This document shows, piece after piece, positions 27,136-37,388 of a DNA stretch of 64,000 nt. The notes below the pieces were generated by a model. The model was not told the DNA's origin and ran no database searches. It saw nothing but the letters and a program-made list of their open reading frames with translations. Made by a program: the position numbers and the translations under genes. The stretch lies in contig NZ_CP030139.2 in NCBI RefSeq assembly GCF_003846445.2, forward strand, positions 496,001 to 560,000. Direction: 5' to 3'. The DNA comes from Synechococcus elongatus PCC 11801 (lineage in GTDB: Bacteria; Cyanobacteriota; Cyanobacteriia; Synechococcales; Synechococcaceae). Each line of letters opens with the position of its first letter. The stretch's first letter is position 1.

Positions 27136-28168
27136 GGTAGTGAAGCTCGCCAGCAGCATCGCCAGCTTGGAGCAAGCAAGCCGCTTGTCTGAGGAGGAGT
27201 TGCAAGCGATTGCCCAGCAGTGGCGACTCGCAGAGACTGCACTGACGGTCAGCGATCGGTCAGAAGCCAACTGGCACATTCAAGCCGAGTGGCTCCGTGC
27301 TGCTTGGACGTCCCTCAGTGCCCACTATCCGGCCTTGCGAACCGGATCAGTGGCCTTCTGGAAAACGCTATGGCGACTGTGGCTGCCCCTTGCCCAAGTG
27401 CTTGCTGAGCAGATCCAGCAGCAGACTCAGCCGGTCATGCTCGGCGTTCTCGGGAGTCAGGGCTGTGGAAAAACAACGTTGGGACAGGTACTGACCCTCC
27501 TCCTGCAACAGCAAGGCTATCGCGTTTGCAGTCTCTCCCTCGACGATGGCTACCTCAGCTATCGCGCTCGCTGTCAGTTACAGCAACAGGACCCACGGCT
27601 GATCTGGCGGGGACCACCAGGTACCCACGATCTGGCTGTCTTGCAGCAGGCGTTGACTCATCTTCAATCCGGGCAGCCGACCCTCTTGCCCCGCTTCGAT
27701 AAATCACTCCATGCCGGAGCGGGCGATCGCATCGCACCGATTGCAATGGAGCCTGTCGATCTGGTGATTTTTGAAGGCTGGTTTGTGGGCTGTCGTAGCG
27801 ATCGCCATTGGCCACCAACATCTTGGCCTTGGCCGATTGAGACACTGGCAGATCAAGAGTTTGCAACAGACTGCAATCAGCGTTTAAAGGACTACGAACC
27901 GTTGTGGACGTCTTTTGATCAGCTGCTAATCCTGAGGCCTCAAGATTTTCGCTGGAGCTATGACTGGCGTTTGCAAGCCGAGCAAGAACTGCAGCACCAA
28001 CGAGGGCAGGGCATGTCTGCTGAGGCGATCGCCACGTTTGTGCAGTACTTCTGGAAAGCATTACATCCCCAGTTATTTATCGAACCGCTTTGCCAAGCAT
28101 CAATTGACAGCAAAAAATGGGTGGCAGCGATCGGAGCGGATCACGCTGTCACCCAAGTGCTGACTTGA
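27098..28168 (+). CDS. D-Glycerate 3-kinase (GLYK)
   Basis: A P-loop kinase of up to 356 residues that phosphorylates glycerate to 3-phosphoglycerate, the last step of photorespiration. The Walker A is GVLGSQGCGKTTLGQ (~122-136); further motifs are SLSLDDGYLS, WRGPPGTHDL, PRFDKSLHAGAGDR and VDLVIFEGWFVG, as in plant and cyanobacterial GLYK (PRK/UPF superfamily). ATG 27098 overlaps ycf20; starts at TTG 27125 or GTG 27137 are possible and the first ~30 residues are not needed for the fold. Context with prk elsewhere in the window is only thematic. Confidence 0.88.
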   Translation: MPLRWKPSRLDLEVVKLASSIASLEQASRLSEEELQAIAQQWRLAETALTVSDRSEANWHIQAEWLRAAWTSLSAHYPALRTGSVAFWKTLWRLWLPLAQVLAEQIQQQTQPVMLGVLGSQGCGKTTLGQVLTLLLQQQGYRVCSLSLDDGYLSYRARCQLQQQDPRLIWRGPPGTHDLAVLQQALTHLQSGQPTLLPRFDKSLHAGAGDRIAPIAMEPVDLVIFEGWFVGCRSDRHWPPTSWPWPIETLADQEFATDCNQRLKDYEPLWTSFDQLLILRPQDFRWSYDWRLQAEQELQHQRGQGMSAEAIATFVQYFWKALHPQLFIEPLCQASIDSKKWVAAIGADHAVTQVLT

Positions 28169-28181
28169 ATCGCAGCAGCTT

Positions 28182-28358
28182 CTATTCTTCGGTGTCGTCT
28201 TCGTCTTGAGTCGGGTAGACAAATCCTTTCGCCCGACCGGTCAGGACGGATTTACCCAAGGACAGTGCCCGTTGAGCCTGCAGTGCAGCCTTACGCTTCC
28301 AAGTGGCCTTGCGCTTGTCGCGTTTGCTCTTGGAGGTTTTCTTCTTTGGGACGGCCAT
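28182..28358 (-). CDS. rpmF: 50S ribosomal protein L32
   Basis: I translated the minus strand by hand: 58 residues opening [20 protein letters not shown], the L32 signature, with a basic N-terminal half, an [16 protein letters not shown] segment and an acidic tail (QDEDDTEE). No zinc cysteines, as in other cyanobacterial/plastid L32. It converges on the glycerate kinase gene with a 13-base gap and is divergent from ftsH, sharing a 161-base upstream region. Confidence 0.93.
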   Translation of the reverse strand: MAVPKKKTSKSKRDKRKATWKRKAALQAQRALSLGKSVLTGRAKGFVYPTQDEDDTEE

Positions 28359-28519
28359 GGCAGATTACTAGATGATTGGAAGATTCACAGAAAGACGATC
28401 ATAGATTCGCAAGGCGACGCTGGTCAACTGCTGAGTCACTGCGATCGCCCTATCGAGCAGCGATCGCGACCCAATAACGCAGGATCAGAGCCCGCCGTTA
28501 GACTGGAGGTGCTATTTTC

Positions 28520-30445
28520 ATGCCCTTGGGGTTCGTACCACCGACTATGCCCAAGCTTTTGCCACAGTCCCGCACCCGTCACTCTTGGCGCTTTATCTGG
28601 GTGCTGCTGCTTGGATTAGGTGTCGGTACTGGCAGTATTCCACCTGCCCTTGCGCAGAATCGCAGTGAACCTACAACCGTTTCCCTCGACTATTCCGGCC
28701 TGCTGAAGGATATTGCGAACGGTCAAGTCCAAAGCATTGACTATGACCCTGTGCAACGGGTGGCGCGGGTTCAGTTACAAGGGCGGCGAGCTGCAGAAGT
28801 TCCGCTGTTTAACCAGAATCCAGAACTGATCGAAACGGCACGCCGCTACAACGTTCCTTTTGAAGTCACCCCCACACAAGACAACAGTGCCCTTGCAGGC
28901 ACGCTCGTCAATTTGGGCTTGATTCTCATTCTGCTTGTTGGTCTGATTTTCCTGCTACGGCGATCGGCGGGTGCGGCGAACCAAGCCCTGAACTTTGGCA
29001 AATCCCGCGCTCGCTTTCAGATGGAAGCCAAAACCGGCGTGATGTTTGAGGATGTGGCGGGCATCGAAGAAGCCAAGGAAGAGCTCCAGGAAGTAGTTTC
29101 GTTCCTGCGCAGTTCCGATCGCTTTACGGCAGTGGGCGCACGAATTCCTCGGGGGGTGCTGTTAGTTGGCCCGCCAGGCACGGGTAAAACGCTGTTGGCC
29201 AAGGCAATCGCTGGTGAAGCTGGCGTTCCGTTCTTCAGCATGTCCGGCTCCGAATTTGTGGAGATGTTTGTCGGCGTCGGCGCGAGCCGCGTGCGCGATC
29301 TGTTTCGCAAAGCCAAGGAAAATTCTCCCTGCATCGTCTTCATCGATGAGATCGATGCGGTTGGTCGGCAGCGCGGTGCGGGCATTGGCGGTGGCAATGA
29401 CGAGCGGGAGCAAACACTCAATCAGTTGCTGACCGAAATGGACGGCTTCGAAGAGAATTCGGGCGTGATCATTATTGCGGCGACGAACCGTCCTGACGTT
29501 CTCGACTCAGCCTTGCTCCGACCGGGGCGTTTTGACCGCCAAATCGTGGTTGATTTGCCCAGTTACGCAGGTCGTCTCGGGATTTTGCAAGTTCATGCCC
29601 GTAATAAAAAGCTCGCAGAGGATGTGTCGTTAGAAGCGATCGCACGTCGCACGCCCGGCTTCTCAGGAGCTGACTTAGCCAACCTGCTGAATGAGGCAGC
29701 AATCCTAACGGCGCGCCGCAACAAAACAGCAGTCGATGAATCAGATATCGATGATGCGATCGATCGGATCACTATCGGCATGACGCTATCGCCATTACTC
29801 GATAGCCAAAAGAAACGCCTGATTGCTTATCACGAAATCGGCCATGCCTTGTTGATGACATTGCTCAAGCATTCCGATCGCTTGGATAAGGTCACGATTA
29901 TTCCGCGATCGGGCGGCATTGGTGGCTTCGCCAAACCGATTCCCAACGAAGAATTGATTGATAGTGGCCTCTATAGCCGAGCTTGGTTACGCGATCGCAT
30001 TGTTGTTGCCCTCGGAGGGCGTGCGGCTGAAGAAGTGGTCTTTGGCGATGCAGAAGTCACCCAAGGTGCCGCCTCCGATATTGAGATGATCACTAACTTG
30101 GCGCGTGAAATGATCACACGCTACGGCATGTCCGATCTGGGGCCTTTAGCCCTGGAAAGTGATCAAGGAGAGGTCTTCCTCGGTCGCGATTGGATGTCAC
30201 GTCGAGCAGATTACTCAGAAGCAGTTGCCGCTCAAATTGATCACAAGATTCGGGCACTGATCAAGGCCTGTCATGCTGAAGCGCGCCAGCTCCTATCGGA
30301 CAATCGCAACCTAATGGATCGTCTTGTCGATCGCCTCATTGATCAAGAGTTAATCGAAGGAGATGAGTTCCGCAGAATTGTTGATCAGTTTTCGCAATCA
30401 CCTGCAGCTAGCAAACCGGTGCTCCAATCACCTGCTGTCCTCTGA
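28520..30445 (+). CDS. ftsH: FtsH membrane-bound AAA+ zinc protease
   Basis: 641 residues. A signal-anchor helix (~23-43), a lumenal/periplasmic domain, a second helix (~135-153, [17 protein letters not shown]), an AAA domain with GPPGTGKT (~217-224), [10 protein letters not shown] and the SRH motif [20 protein letters not shown], and an M41 protease domain with H438-E-I-G-H442 and the distal ASDIE. Cyanobacterial FtsH proteins degrade damaged photosystem II D1 and other membrane proteins; which of the usual four this is I cannot tell. GGAGGT (28505-28510) supports the ATG at 28520; a second ATG at 28547 is possible. The zinc motif has Ile instead of the usual Ala. Confidence 0.94.
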   Translation: MPLGFVPPTMPKLLPQSRTRHSWRFIWVLLLGLGVGTGSIPPALAQNRSEPTTVSLDYSGLLKDIANGQVQSIDYDPVQRVARVQLQGRRAAEVPLFNQNPELIETARRYNVPFEVTPTQDNSALAGTLVNLGLILILLVGLIFLLRRSAGAANQALNFGKSRARFQMEAKTGVMFEDVAGIEEAKEELQEVVSFLRSSDRFTAVGARIPRGVLLVGPPGTGKTLLAKAIAGEAGVPFFSMSGSEFVEMFVGVGASRVRDLFRKAKENSPCIVFIDEIDAVGRQRGAGIGGGNDEREQTLNQLLTEMDGFEENSGVIIIAATNRPDVLDSALLRPGRFDRQIVVDLPSYAGRLGILQVHARNKKLAEDVSLEAIARRTPGFSGADLANLLNEAAILTARRNKTAVDESDIDDAIDRITIGMTLSPLLDSQKKRLIAYHEIGHALLMTLLKHSDRLDKVTIIPRSGGIGGFAKPIPNEELIDSGLYSRAWLRDRIVVALGGRAAEEVVFGDAEVTQGAASDIEMITNLAREMITRYGMSDLGPLALESDQGEVFLGRDWMSRRADYSEAVAAQIDHKIRALIKACHAEARQLLSDNRNLMDRLVDRLIDQELIEGDEFRRIVDQFSQSPAASKPVLQSPAVL

Positions 30446-30580
30446 GAGAGCACTCTGTGATGGCTCACTACTTTCACAGCACTCACCAGATTTGTAGGCT
30501 TGAATTACGCACAAGATTGGTCAAACCTGCTCCACAATCGACAATTGGATGAGGCTTAACCATCTAGAAAGCTGCTACGT

Positions 30581-30605
30581 TTACTGTCAACAGTAAGGAT
30601 TTTTT
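30581..30605 (+). terminator. Probable terminator after ftsH
   Basis: TTACTG (30581-30586) pairs with CAGTAA (30591-30596) around a TCAA tetraloop, followed by GGATTTTTT. The stem is short and AT-rich; it lies between the convergent ftsH and recG genes. Confidence 0.5.
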
Positions 30606-30619
30606 GATTAAGAGAGACA

Positions 30620-33073
30620 TTAAGTTAAAATCATGCCACCCATCAGCCGTCGATAACGAGCTTCGAGTTCTTGTTTGAGCAAAGGCGATCGCGACAGCTC
30701 TGGATCTTGCTCAATTAATGTTTCGGCGGTTGTGCGAGCTAAGTCGAGAACATCTTGATCTTCAACCAAACTGGCAAGGGCAAAATCAGGTAAGCCCGAT
30801 TGACGTGTGCCGAGCACTTGGCCGGGGCCGCGCAGTCGCAAATCCATTTCGGCAATGAAGAAACCATCCTGCGACTGTTCCATCACCTTGAGGCGCTGTT
30901 GAGCAGTTTCACTGCGTGAGGCACTCATCAAGAGGCAATAGGAACGTGCTGCGCCGCGACCGACCCGACCCCGTAATTGGTGCAATTGCGACAAGCCAAA
31001 TCGTTCGGCATGTTCAATCAGCATCACCGTCGCATTCGGGACATCGACACCAACTTCAACGACTGTTGTCGACACCAGAATGTCGGTCTGGCGATCGCGA
31101 AAAGCAGCGATCGCGGCGTCTTTTTCGGCAGAACTCATTCGTCCGTGCAGCAAGCCGATCTGAAACTCGGGAAAGACTTGAGAAAGACGCTGATATTCTT
31201 CGATTGCGGATCGCAGATCGAGTTTTTCTGACTCCTCAACCAGCGGCAGGACAACATAAACTTGACGCCCTTGAGCGATTTCGCGTCGCATCAAATCATG
31301 GGCATGTTGGCGATCGCTAGGGCCTAGGGCCGTGGTTTGAATCGGTTGCCGACCCGGTGGTAATTCATCGATTTGACTGACTTCTAAATCACCATGCAGG
31401 GTCAGTGCCAAGGTCCGCGGAATCGGCGTCGCCGTCATGGTCAGGACATGAGGATTGACACCTTTTTGCTGTAGTTTGGCTCGCTGCGCCACGCCAAAGC
31501 GATGCTGCTCATCAATCACCACTAGGCCGAGATTTTGAAAATCAACTGGATCCTGAATCAGTGCATGGGTGCCGACTAGCAGGGGCAGTTCCCCCGTTGC
31601 CAGCGATCGCTGAATTTCCCGTCGTTTCGCCGCGCGCGTGGAACCCGTCAGTAACTCCACAGGCAGATGCAGTTGGGTGCACCAGTCTACTAGCTTGCGA
31701 TAGTGCTGCTCGGCCAACACTTCCGTTGGAGCCATCAGGGCACCTTGATAGCCTGCTTGAATCGCCGCCAAGAGACTGACGATCGCGACCACCGTTTTGC
31801 CAGAACCAACATCGCCTTGCACCAATCGATTCATCGGCCAAGGTTGCTGTAGGTCGGTCAGAATGTCGTTGACCACCCGCTGCTGGGCACCTGTCAGTTG
31901 GAAGGGCAGCAGTTGATAGAAGCGATCGATCAACTCTCCGGTTGGGGCTAAAACCGCTGCTGCTGACTCTGCTCGTTGTCGAGCTCGTCGCTGCAACAAG
32001 CCCAACTGGAGGTAGAGAAATTCATCAAAGACCAGTCGCCGGCGTGCCTGCTGCAGAAGTTCTGGAGTCTCTGGGAAGTGAATGGCCGCGATCGCTTGAT
32101 TGAGCACCAGCAACTGATGTTGTTCGCGCAGCGCTGTGGGCAACGGATCGCGCAGTTGCTCTGCCGCTGGTAGAGCTTGCACGATCGCCCGGCGGAGGGT
32201 GTCGGCAGCCACACCTTCGGTCAGCGGGTAGATCGGAACAATTCGACCGACTTTGAGAGAGGCGATCGGGCTGTCGGGGCTATCGAGAACTTCAATTTCT
32301 GGGTTATCGAGGGTGACGCCGTACTTACTGCGTTTGACCAAGCCTGAGGCAGCGATCATCGTGCCCGGTGGATAGAGCCGTCGCTGTTGTTCCTGCCAGC
32401 CACGACCGCTGTAGCGCGTCCCCATAAAGAAGCGGCTGAGCCGGATTTGACCGCTGCCATCGCGCACTACCAGCTCCAAAATTGTCAGCTTGGCATTGCG
32501 CGGGCTAGTGAAGCAGGTGCAGCGTTGAACCGCGCCGATCAGGGTCGCAGTTTCACCGGGTTCAAGGGCGCGAATGTTGACATGGCGAGCGTAATCGACA
32601 TAGTTGCGCGGGTAGTGATGCAGCAGATCGCGAACGGTGCGTAGCTCTAGCCGTTCCAGTTGCGCCGCTACCCGAGGCCCAACCCCCTTGAGATAAGTCA
32701 GCGCTTGGTCTAATGCCGTCTGAGCCGTGGTGGTCGCCACAGGTGATTGACTACGCGGTAAGCGCCGGGCTGGGGGCGAGTTTTCACTGACGCGGGCTTG
32801 GCTGCGCCGCTGTTGTTCATGAATTTGACGCCGCGTGTTAGCCACGAGGTGCTGACGCTGGCTGGCGCTCAGTTCGCCGTAGCGCTGATAGGCTTGGGCT
32901 AATTGCTGCCAGCGTTCATCGGCGATCGCAGTTGCAGCCTCTTGCAGGGCTTGACTAAGAAATTCACTGAAGCGGGACTGTCGCCCGACAAGATCACCAA
33001 ACCCCTGCTCTGCCTCGATCGCCAAGGCTTGTTGGAGGCGACGCCAATCAGGAGCTGGGCTAGCCGCTGTCAT
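30620..33073 (-). CDS. recG: ATP-dependent DNA helicase RecG
   Basis: 817 residues, with an N-terminal extension (~1-130) longer than in E. coli, as usual in cyanobacteria. A wedge/OB domain follows (~130-330, LTYLKGVGPRVAAQLERLEL), then helicase domains with GDVGSGKT, VIDEQHRFGVAQR (the RecG DEQH box), TMTATPIPRTL and HQLRGRVGRG, and the C-terminal TRQSGLPDF-type element. It remodels stalled forks and branched DNA. The unknown gene 33083-34027 lies 9 bases upstream on the same strand, so they are probably co-transcribed. Confidence 0.95.
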   Translation of the reverse strand: MTAASPAPDWRRLQQALAIEAEQGFGDLVGRQSRFSEFLSQALQEAATAIADERWQQLAQAYQRYGELSASQRQHLVANTRRQIHEQQRRSQARVSENSPPARRLPRSQSPVATTTAQTALDQALTYLKGVGPRVAAQLERLELRTVRDLLHHYPRNYVDYARHVNIRALEPGETATLIGAVQRCTCFTSPRNAKLTILELVVRDGSGQIRLSRFFMGTRYSGRGWQEQQRRLYPPGTMIAASGLVKRSKYGVTLDNPEIEVLDSPDSPIASLKVGRIVPIYPLTEGVAADTLRRAIVQALPAAEQLRDPLPTALREQHQLLVLNQAIAAIHFPETPELLQQARRRLVFDEFLYLQLGLLQRRARQRAESAAAVLAPTGELIDRFYQLLPFQLTGAQQRVVNDILTDLQQPWPMNRLVQGDVGSGKTVVAIVSLLAAIQAGYQGALMAPTEVLAEQHYRKLVDWCTQLHLPVELLTGSTRAAKRREIQRSLATGELPLLVGTHALIQDPVDFQNLGLVVIDEQHRFGVAQRAKLQQKGVNPHVLTMTATPIPRTLALTLHGDLEVSQIDELPPGRQPIQTTALGPSDRQHAHDLMRREIAQGRQVYVVLPLVEESEKLDLRSAIEEYQRLSQVFPEFQIGLLHGRMSSAEKDAAIAAFRDRQTDILVSTTVVEVGVDVPNATVMLIEHAERFGLSQLHQLRGRVGRGAARSYCLLMSASRSETAQQRLKVMEQSQDGFFIAEMDLRLRGPGQVLGTRQSGLPDFALASLVEDQDVLDLARTTAETLIEQDPELSRSPLLKQELEARYRRLMGGMILT

Positions 33074-33082
33074 GGCTGCAGG

Positions 33083-34027
33083 TCAACGGTCCTGATTCCA
33101 AGCAAAGCGCCAAGCCGCTTCGGCCTGGGCGATCGCCTGGCGTTGTTCTTCGGCTGCCACCAAGCGACCCAGCTGTTTCAGCTGACGCTGGCAGTCTCGC
33201 AATTGCTGCCGTGCCAGCCGCAATTCGGGTACAGAAAACTCTAGATCGGCAAGGCGCAGGTAGATTGCCGCCAACTGAATTGTTGTGCTCTCTTCCTCCT
33301 CACGCTCTTCGCTGGGAGCGGTAGTGATAGTCAGCATCAAGAGATTGGGAGGGCCAGACTGCTGCTCAGCGCCATCATTTTTGATCGCCGCCTCTAGCAT
33401 CTGGGGCGGAACGCCACTGCGGATAATCCCCATTTTCTCGAGGAGGCGATTGGCTTGGCGAGAGGTGTGGCGCAACTGTCGCACCAGAGACCGGTTGAGC
33501 GACTGCAGCCAGGCGTAGATCGCAGCAGGATGGGCGGGAGGTACTGGGTTCAGGTAGCTGAGGTCCAGCTCGGCAACGGCTGACTCTGGTTGTTCTGCTT
33601 GTTCTGCTGTCGCTTCGGCGGGGGCGGTGGGCGCTGTTACAGGTTCAGATTCAGGCGACTCAGCACTTTTATCTGACTCGGCTTCACTGGCTTCACTGGC
33701 AGTTTGAGCCAGTTGTTCGGCCACTTCCGCTTCGGCGATCGCTCGCTTCTTCGCTGCTTCAAGGAGCTGATCAACCGTCAGGTTAGCAACCGTTTTCTGT
33801 CCGAGCTGACGAAGATGCTGCTGCAGCGATCGCTGTTGCTCTTCCTCCAGTGCCACAAACTGTTCTGGGTAAATCTGGGTACAGAGCTGATAACCCGCTT
33901 GGATCAACTGCTCTTGAACCGTGGCCGCCAATGCCGCAAGGTAGTTGCTATAGACAGCGCTGAACTGTTGCGCCAGCTTCTCAACTTGCTGACTGAGTAT
34001 TGATTGGGATTCCTCAAGGGAAACCAC
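33083..34027 (-). CDS. Conserved-looking protein of unknown function, 314 aa
   Basis: 314 residues: a helical N-terminal part (~1-115, SLEESQSILSQQVEKLAQQF and the LGQKTVANLTVDQLLEAAKK region), an acidic Glu/Ala/Pro linker (~115-165) and a C-terminal helical part (~170-314) rich in Arg/Gln/Leu with probable coiled coil (LRLARQQLRDCQRQLKQLGR). No signal peptide. Not recognised; it is likely a cyanobacterial protein of unknown function, co-transcribed with recG nine bases downstream. Confidence 0.75.
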   Translation of the reverse strand: MVSLEESQSILSQQVEKLAQQFSAVYSNYLAALAATVQEQLIQAGYQLCTQIYPEQFVALEEEQQRSLQQHLRQLGQKTVANLTVDQLLEAAKKRAIAEAEVAEQLAQTASEASEAESDKSAESPESEPVTAPTAPAEATAEQAEQPESAVAELDLSYLNPVPPAHPAAIYAWLQSLNRSLVRQLRHTSRQANRLLEKMGIIRSGVPPQMLEAAIKNDGAEQQSGPPNLLMLTITTAPSEEREEEESTTIQLAAIYLRLADLEFSVPELRLARQQLRDCQRQLKQLGRLVAAEEQRQAIAQAEAAWRFAWNQDR

Positions 34028-34141
34028 GGTCTGACTCCTAAGGCGATCGCGCCAGCCACTCTAGACAAAGCTGACTCTCCCTCCAGAATAGCGACTGGCG
34101 GAGATCCGCAATGCACCGGCATCACTACGCAATCGCTAGGC

Positions 34142-34453
34142 TCAATCGGGAAACCACTCACTGGCCCGTGCCCCGAGTTCAATGGGGATGCTGACAGCTT
34201 TCCCCAGTCGGGGCTTCTCGCGGGTTTCACGAATGGTTTGGGCGATCGCTTCTGTTGCTCCTAGCGCGACCAAGTAGTTGGCAACCTCATCCAGATGGGC
34301 AATGTACTCCGCCTCATCCATCGGAAAGGAGGCCTGCTCAAGATACTTCCACATGATTTGCAGAAAGATTTTGCCCTGAGTCCGCCGCAGCTGAACGTCA
34401 TAGGAATAGCCCCAGCGATCGAGCAAGAGCTGATGCAGTTCTTTTCCGGTCAT
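34142..34453 (-). CDS. DUF3067 family protein
   Basis: 103 residues, opening MTGKELHQLLLDRWGYSYDV and followed by QLRRTQGKIFLQIMWKYLEQ, the signature of the DUF3067 family found in cyanobacteria and plant plastids. Function is unknown. It lies 114 bases upstream of the 314-residue gene on the same strand. The 171 bases before it hold no gene that I can support. Confidence 0.85.
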   Translation of the reverse strand: MTGKELHQLLLDRWGYSYDVQLRRTQGKIFLQIMWKYLEQASFPMDEAEYIAHLDEVANYLVALGATEAIAQTIRETREKPRLGKAVSIPIELGARASEWFPD

Positions 34454-34624
34454 GGAGCCTTAACCCTTGAGCAAGCGAAGTCTGAGCACTCAATCATCGC
34501 CAAGCATTTGGCAGCCAACAGTGGCATTCTCGCCTCTGTAACCGCCGCAACAGTCAGATGAATGAAAAACCACTGTAGCTGCAGTCCCCACCGCGATAGG
34601 CCAAGGCTAGATTGACCTGCTAAG

Positions 34625-35869
34625 TCAAGGGGACAACTGGGCTTGTAGCGCCGTCAGTTCGGGACCGCCATAACCCAGCTGCCCTGCAATGTTTTGCCCC
34701 TCAGTCAGGGCTTGTTCAGCAGCGGGACGATCGCCCTGACGTAGCTGATAGCGCCCTAGCCGCGCGTAGTTTTCCATCAAGCCGTAGAGGTCGCCCTCGT
34801 TTCGTGCTTGGGACAGCAGCAAGTCATAAACCGCGATCGCATCCGCCATTTGGTTCTGCTCTTGGTAGAGATCACGCAGCGCTTCGAGAGCATCTCGGGC
34901 AAGGGCTAGCTGACCAAGAGGCAGTGCTTGTCGATAGACCGACTGGTAGGTTTCGACCGCGATCGCCAATAGTTTTTGCCGCCGTTGATTGTCAGCGATC
35001 GCAAGGAGCCAAGCGGGTTGTAGATCGGGACGAATCAGAGCGAGCTCGGCTTGCTGTAACGCAATCGCCTCTTCATAGCGCCGGAGCTGCTCCAAGCTAA
35101 AAATTTGTTGCCGCACGGCCCATTCGCGCTGACTATAGTTCGGTTCTTGGCGGGGGCCCAGTCGTGCTTCTTGCACTTGCGAGTTCAGGCCGATGTCAAG
35201 CAGGGGGTTGTCGGTTAGCAACGCGACCAGTGCCCCGTAGGTCTCGGCAGCAGCAGCGTGGCGAAAACTCTCAAACTCACTCGTCGCGAGGGCATCGAGC
35301 AGATCGCGGCGATCGCCGGGTGCTTGCGGCTGCGCCAACAGTTGCCGATAGAGGCGAATGGCATTGTCAAAATCCCGCACCTCCTGATAGGCGATCGCTA
35401 AATCTAGTTGCTGAGCAGGGCTGAGATCGGGGGTCGTTGCTTCAATCTGCTGCAGTCGCTTGGTGATCGCCTGACTTTCGACCGCGCGATTTTTCTCTCT
35501 GGCTTGCTGACCCGTCAGTTTGAGCAACGGCAACTCTTCCGCTAGCCCAAGGGCTTGTTGCAGCCGGATTGCCCGAAAACGCAGCTCAAAGGCCAAGTCA
35601 TCCTGCTGGAGGTTGGCTGCCCCATCGGCTGCATCCAATAATTGGGCGATCGCTGCTCGAATGGCCCGTTTTTCTAGGGGTGTGTAGCCCCGTGTCGACA
35701 GTTTGGACGGCAGGAGCGGATCGCTGGGGCCTGTCGTGAGATCCAGCAAGACTGCGCGGGGAATTAGAGCCTCAGTTTCTGGATCGGCGGGAGTCTGAGC
35801 GATCGCCGCTGTTGCACCGAGGAGCCAGAGGGCGATCGCGCCGCCCATCATCCATCGCTGCCCACTCAT
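34625..35869 (-). CDS. Exported TPR-like protein, function unknown
   Basis: 414 residues from the ATG at 35869 (an alternative start at 35884 adds five). An N-terminal signal peptide (RWMMGGAIALWLLGATAAIAQ) is cleaved probably after AIAQ. The rest is almost all helical with TPR-like repeats, for example LAIAYQEVRDFDNAIRLYRQ, LRRYEEAIALQQAELALIRP and YARLGRYQLRQGDRPAAEQA. It presumably scaffolds protein contacts in the periplasm or thylakoid lumen. Family not recognised beyond TPR. It is divergent from purD. Confidence 0.78.
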   Translation of the reverse strand: MSGQRWMMGGAIALWLLGATAAIAQTPADPETEALIPRAVLLDLTTGPSDPLLPSKLSTRGYTPLEKRAIRAAIAQLLDAADGAANLQQDDLAFELRFRAIRLQQALGLAEELPLLKLTGQQAREKNRAVESQAITKRLQQIEATTPDLSPAQQLDLAIAYQEVRDFDNAIRLYRQLLAQPQAPGDRRDLLDALATSEFESFRHAAAAETYGALVALLTDNPLLDIGLNSQVQEARLGPRQEPNYSQREWAVRQQIFSLEQLRRYEEAIALQQAELALIRPDLQPAWLLAIADNQRRQKLLAIAVETYQSVYRQALPLGQLALARDALEALRDLYQEQNQMADAIAVYDLLLSQARNEGDLYGLMENYARLGRYQLRQGDRPAAEQALTEGQNIAGQLGYGGPELTALQAQLSP

Positions 35870-36023
35870 GCTCACGCTCCCCACTGGACTCTCTCTGCAT
35901 CACTGTATCGGTGGCGGGGTCGCTGCCAACACCATGCTGGAGATGGGCAGACAGACAGGTACGATGAAAGCTGCATTGGACAGGCTTTCGACCTGACCAG
36001 ACCCACTTTCGCCTCAGACTAGC

Positions 36024-37325
36024 GTGAAAATTCTTGTTGTCGGTAACGGGGGCCGCGAGCATGCCCTCGTCTGGAAACTGGCTCAATCGCCGACTGTTGA
36101 GGCGATCGTTTGTGTGCCCGGTAATGGCGGCACGGCTGGTGCTGCCAAATGCCGCAACCACGCGCTCAATCCCTTGGATGGCAAAGCGTTGGCTGACCTC
36201 TGCACCCAGGAAGGGATTAGCTTAGCGGTGATCGGGCCGGAAGCCCCGCTGGCAGCAGGTGTGGCAGATTTCCTGCGCGATCGCGGTATTGCGGTCTTTG
36301 GACCGGGGCAAGCCGGTGCGCAGATTGAAGCCAGCAAAGCCTGGGCAAAAGCGTTGATGGCTGAGGCAAATATCCCCACTGCCACAGCGGCCGTTTTCAC
36401 CAACGCGGCCTCAGCACTGGACTATGTGCGCCAGCAGGGTGCGCCGATTGTGGTCAAAGCCGACGGTTTGGCTGCCGGCAAGGGCGTGATTGTCGCCCAA
36501 ACACTGGCCGAGGCAGAAGCCGCCATCACTGCCTCGTTTGAGGGAGCCTTTGGGGCAGCCGGTCAGACGGTCGTAATTGAAGAATGCCTGACAGGGCCGG
36601 AGATTTCCGTGCTGGCCTTCACCGATGGTCAAACCATTCGCCCGCTGAAAGTCGCGCAAGATCACAAGCGAATTGGCGAAGGCGACACTGGTCTAAATAC
36701 AGGTGGCATGGGCGCCTATGCCCCCGCTCCCCTCGCAACGCCCGAACTGCTGGCAGAGGTGCAAGCCCAGATTCTCGAACCAGCGCTGGCGACCCTGCGC
36801 GATCGCGGCATTGACTATCGCGGCATCCTCTACGCCGGTTTGATGCTGACGACAGCTGGTCCCAAGGTGATTGAGTTCAACTGCCGCTTTGGTGATCCTG
36901 AAACCCAATCCGTGCTGCCGTTGCTGGCCACACCTCTGGTGGATGTCCTGCTTGCTTGTGCAGAAGGTCGCTTGGCAGATTTGCCGGAACTGGAATGGCA
37001 CGAGGCGGTTTCGGCCTGTGTCGTGCTGGCTGCAGGGGGCTATCCAAGTGACTATGCCAAGGGCGATCGCATTGAAGGATTGGCCGCAGCGGAAGCGGCG
37101 GGCGCTGTCGTCTTCCATGCCGGCACTACTGCTGTGGATGACGCGATCCAAACAGCAGGCGGACGGGTGCTCAACGTCGTGGCTACGGCTGCTGACTTTG
37201 ATGCAGCTTTTGCCAAGGTCTATCAGGCGTTGGAATCGATCCAGTTCCGCGATCGCTACTACCGGCGTGACATTGGTTGGCAAGTGCGATCGGGCGGGGC
37301 GGCGGCAGCAACCCACGAGTCGTAA
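36024..37325 (+). CDS. purD: Phosphoribosylamine-glycine ligase (GAR synthetase)
   Basis: A 433-residue ATP-grasp enzyme, second step of purine synthesis. The GTG start is followed by KILVVGNGGREHALVWKLAQ; further motifs are VIGPEAPLAAG, the ATP-grasp loop VVKADGLAAGKGVIVA, GMGAYAPAPLAT and IEFNCRFGDPETQ. Length is normal. The NblS-type kinase follows after 63 bases, but no functional link is evident. Confidence 0.95.
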   Translation: MKILVVGNGGREHALVWKLAQSPTVEAIVCVPGNGGTAGAAKCRNHALNPLDGKALADLCTQEGISLAVIGPEAPLAAGVADFLRDRGIAVFGPGQAGAQIEASKAWAKALMAEANIPTATAAVFTNAASALDYVRQQGAPIVVKADGLAAGKGVIVAQTLAEAEAAITASFEGAFGAAGQTVVIEECLTGPEISVLAFTDGQTIRPLKVAQDHKRIGEGDTGLNTGGMGAYAPAPLATPELLAEVQAQILEPALATLRDRGIDYRGILYAGLMLTTAGPKVIEFNCRFGDPETQSVLPLLATPLVDVLLACAEGRLADLPELEWHEAVSACVVLAAGGYPSDYAKGDRIEGLAAAEAAGAVVFHAGTTAVDDAIQTAGGRVLNVVATAADFDAAFAKVYQALESIQFRDRYYRRDIGWQVRSGGAAAATHES

Positions 37326-37388
37326 GCGGTTTCGGCCAGCCGGATACGATAGGGTCAGTCCTGTTTGTTCGGCTTAGAGCAGCTGCCT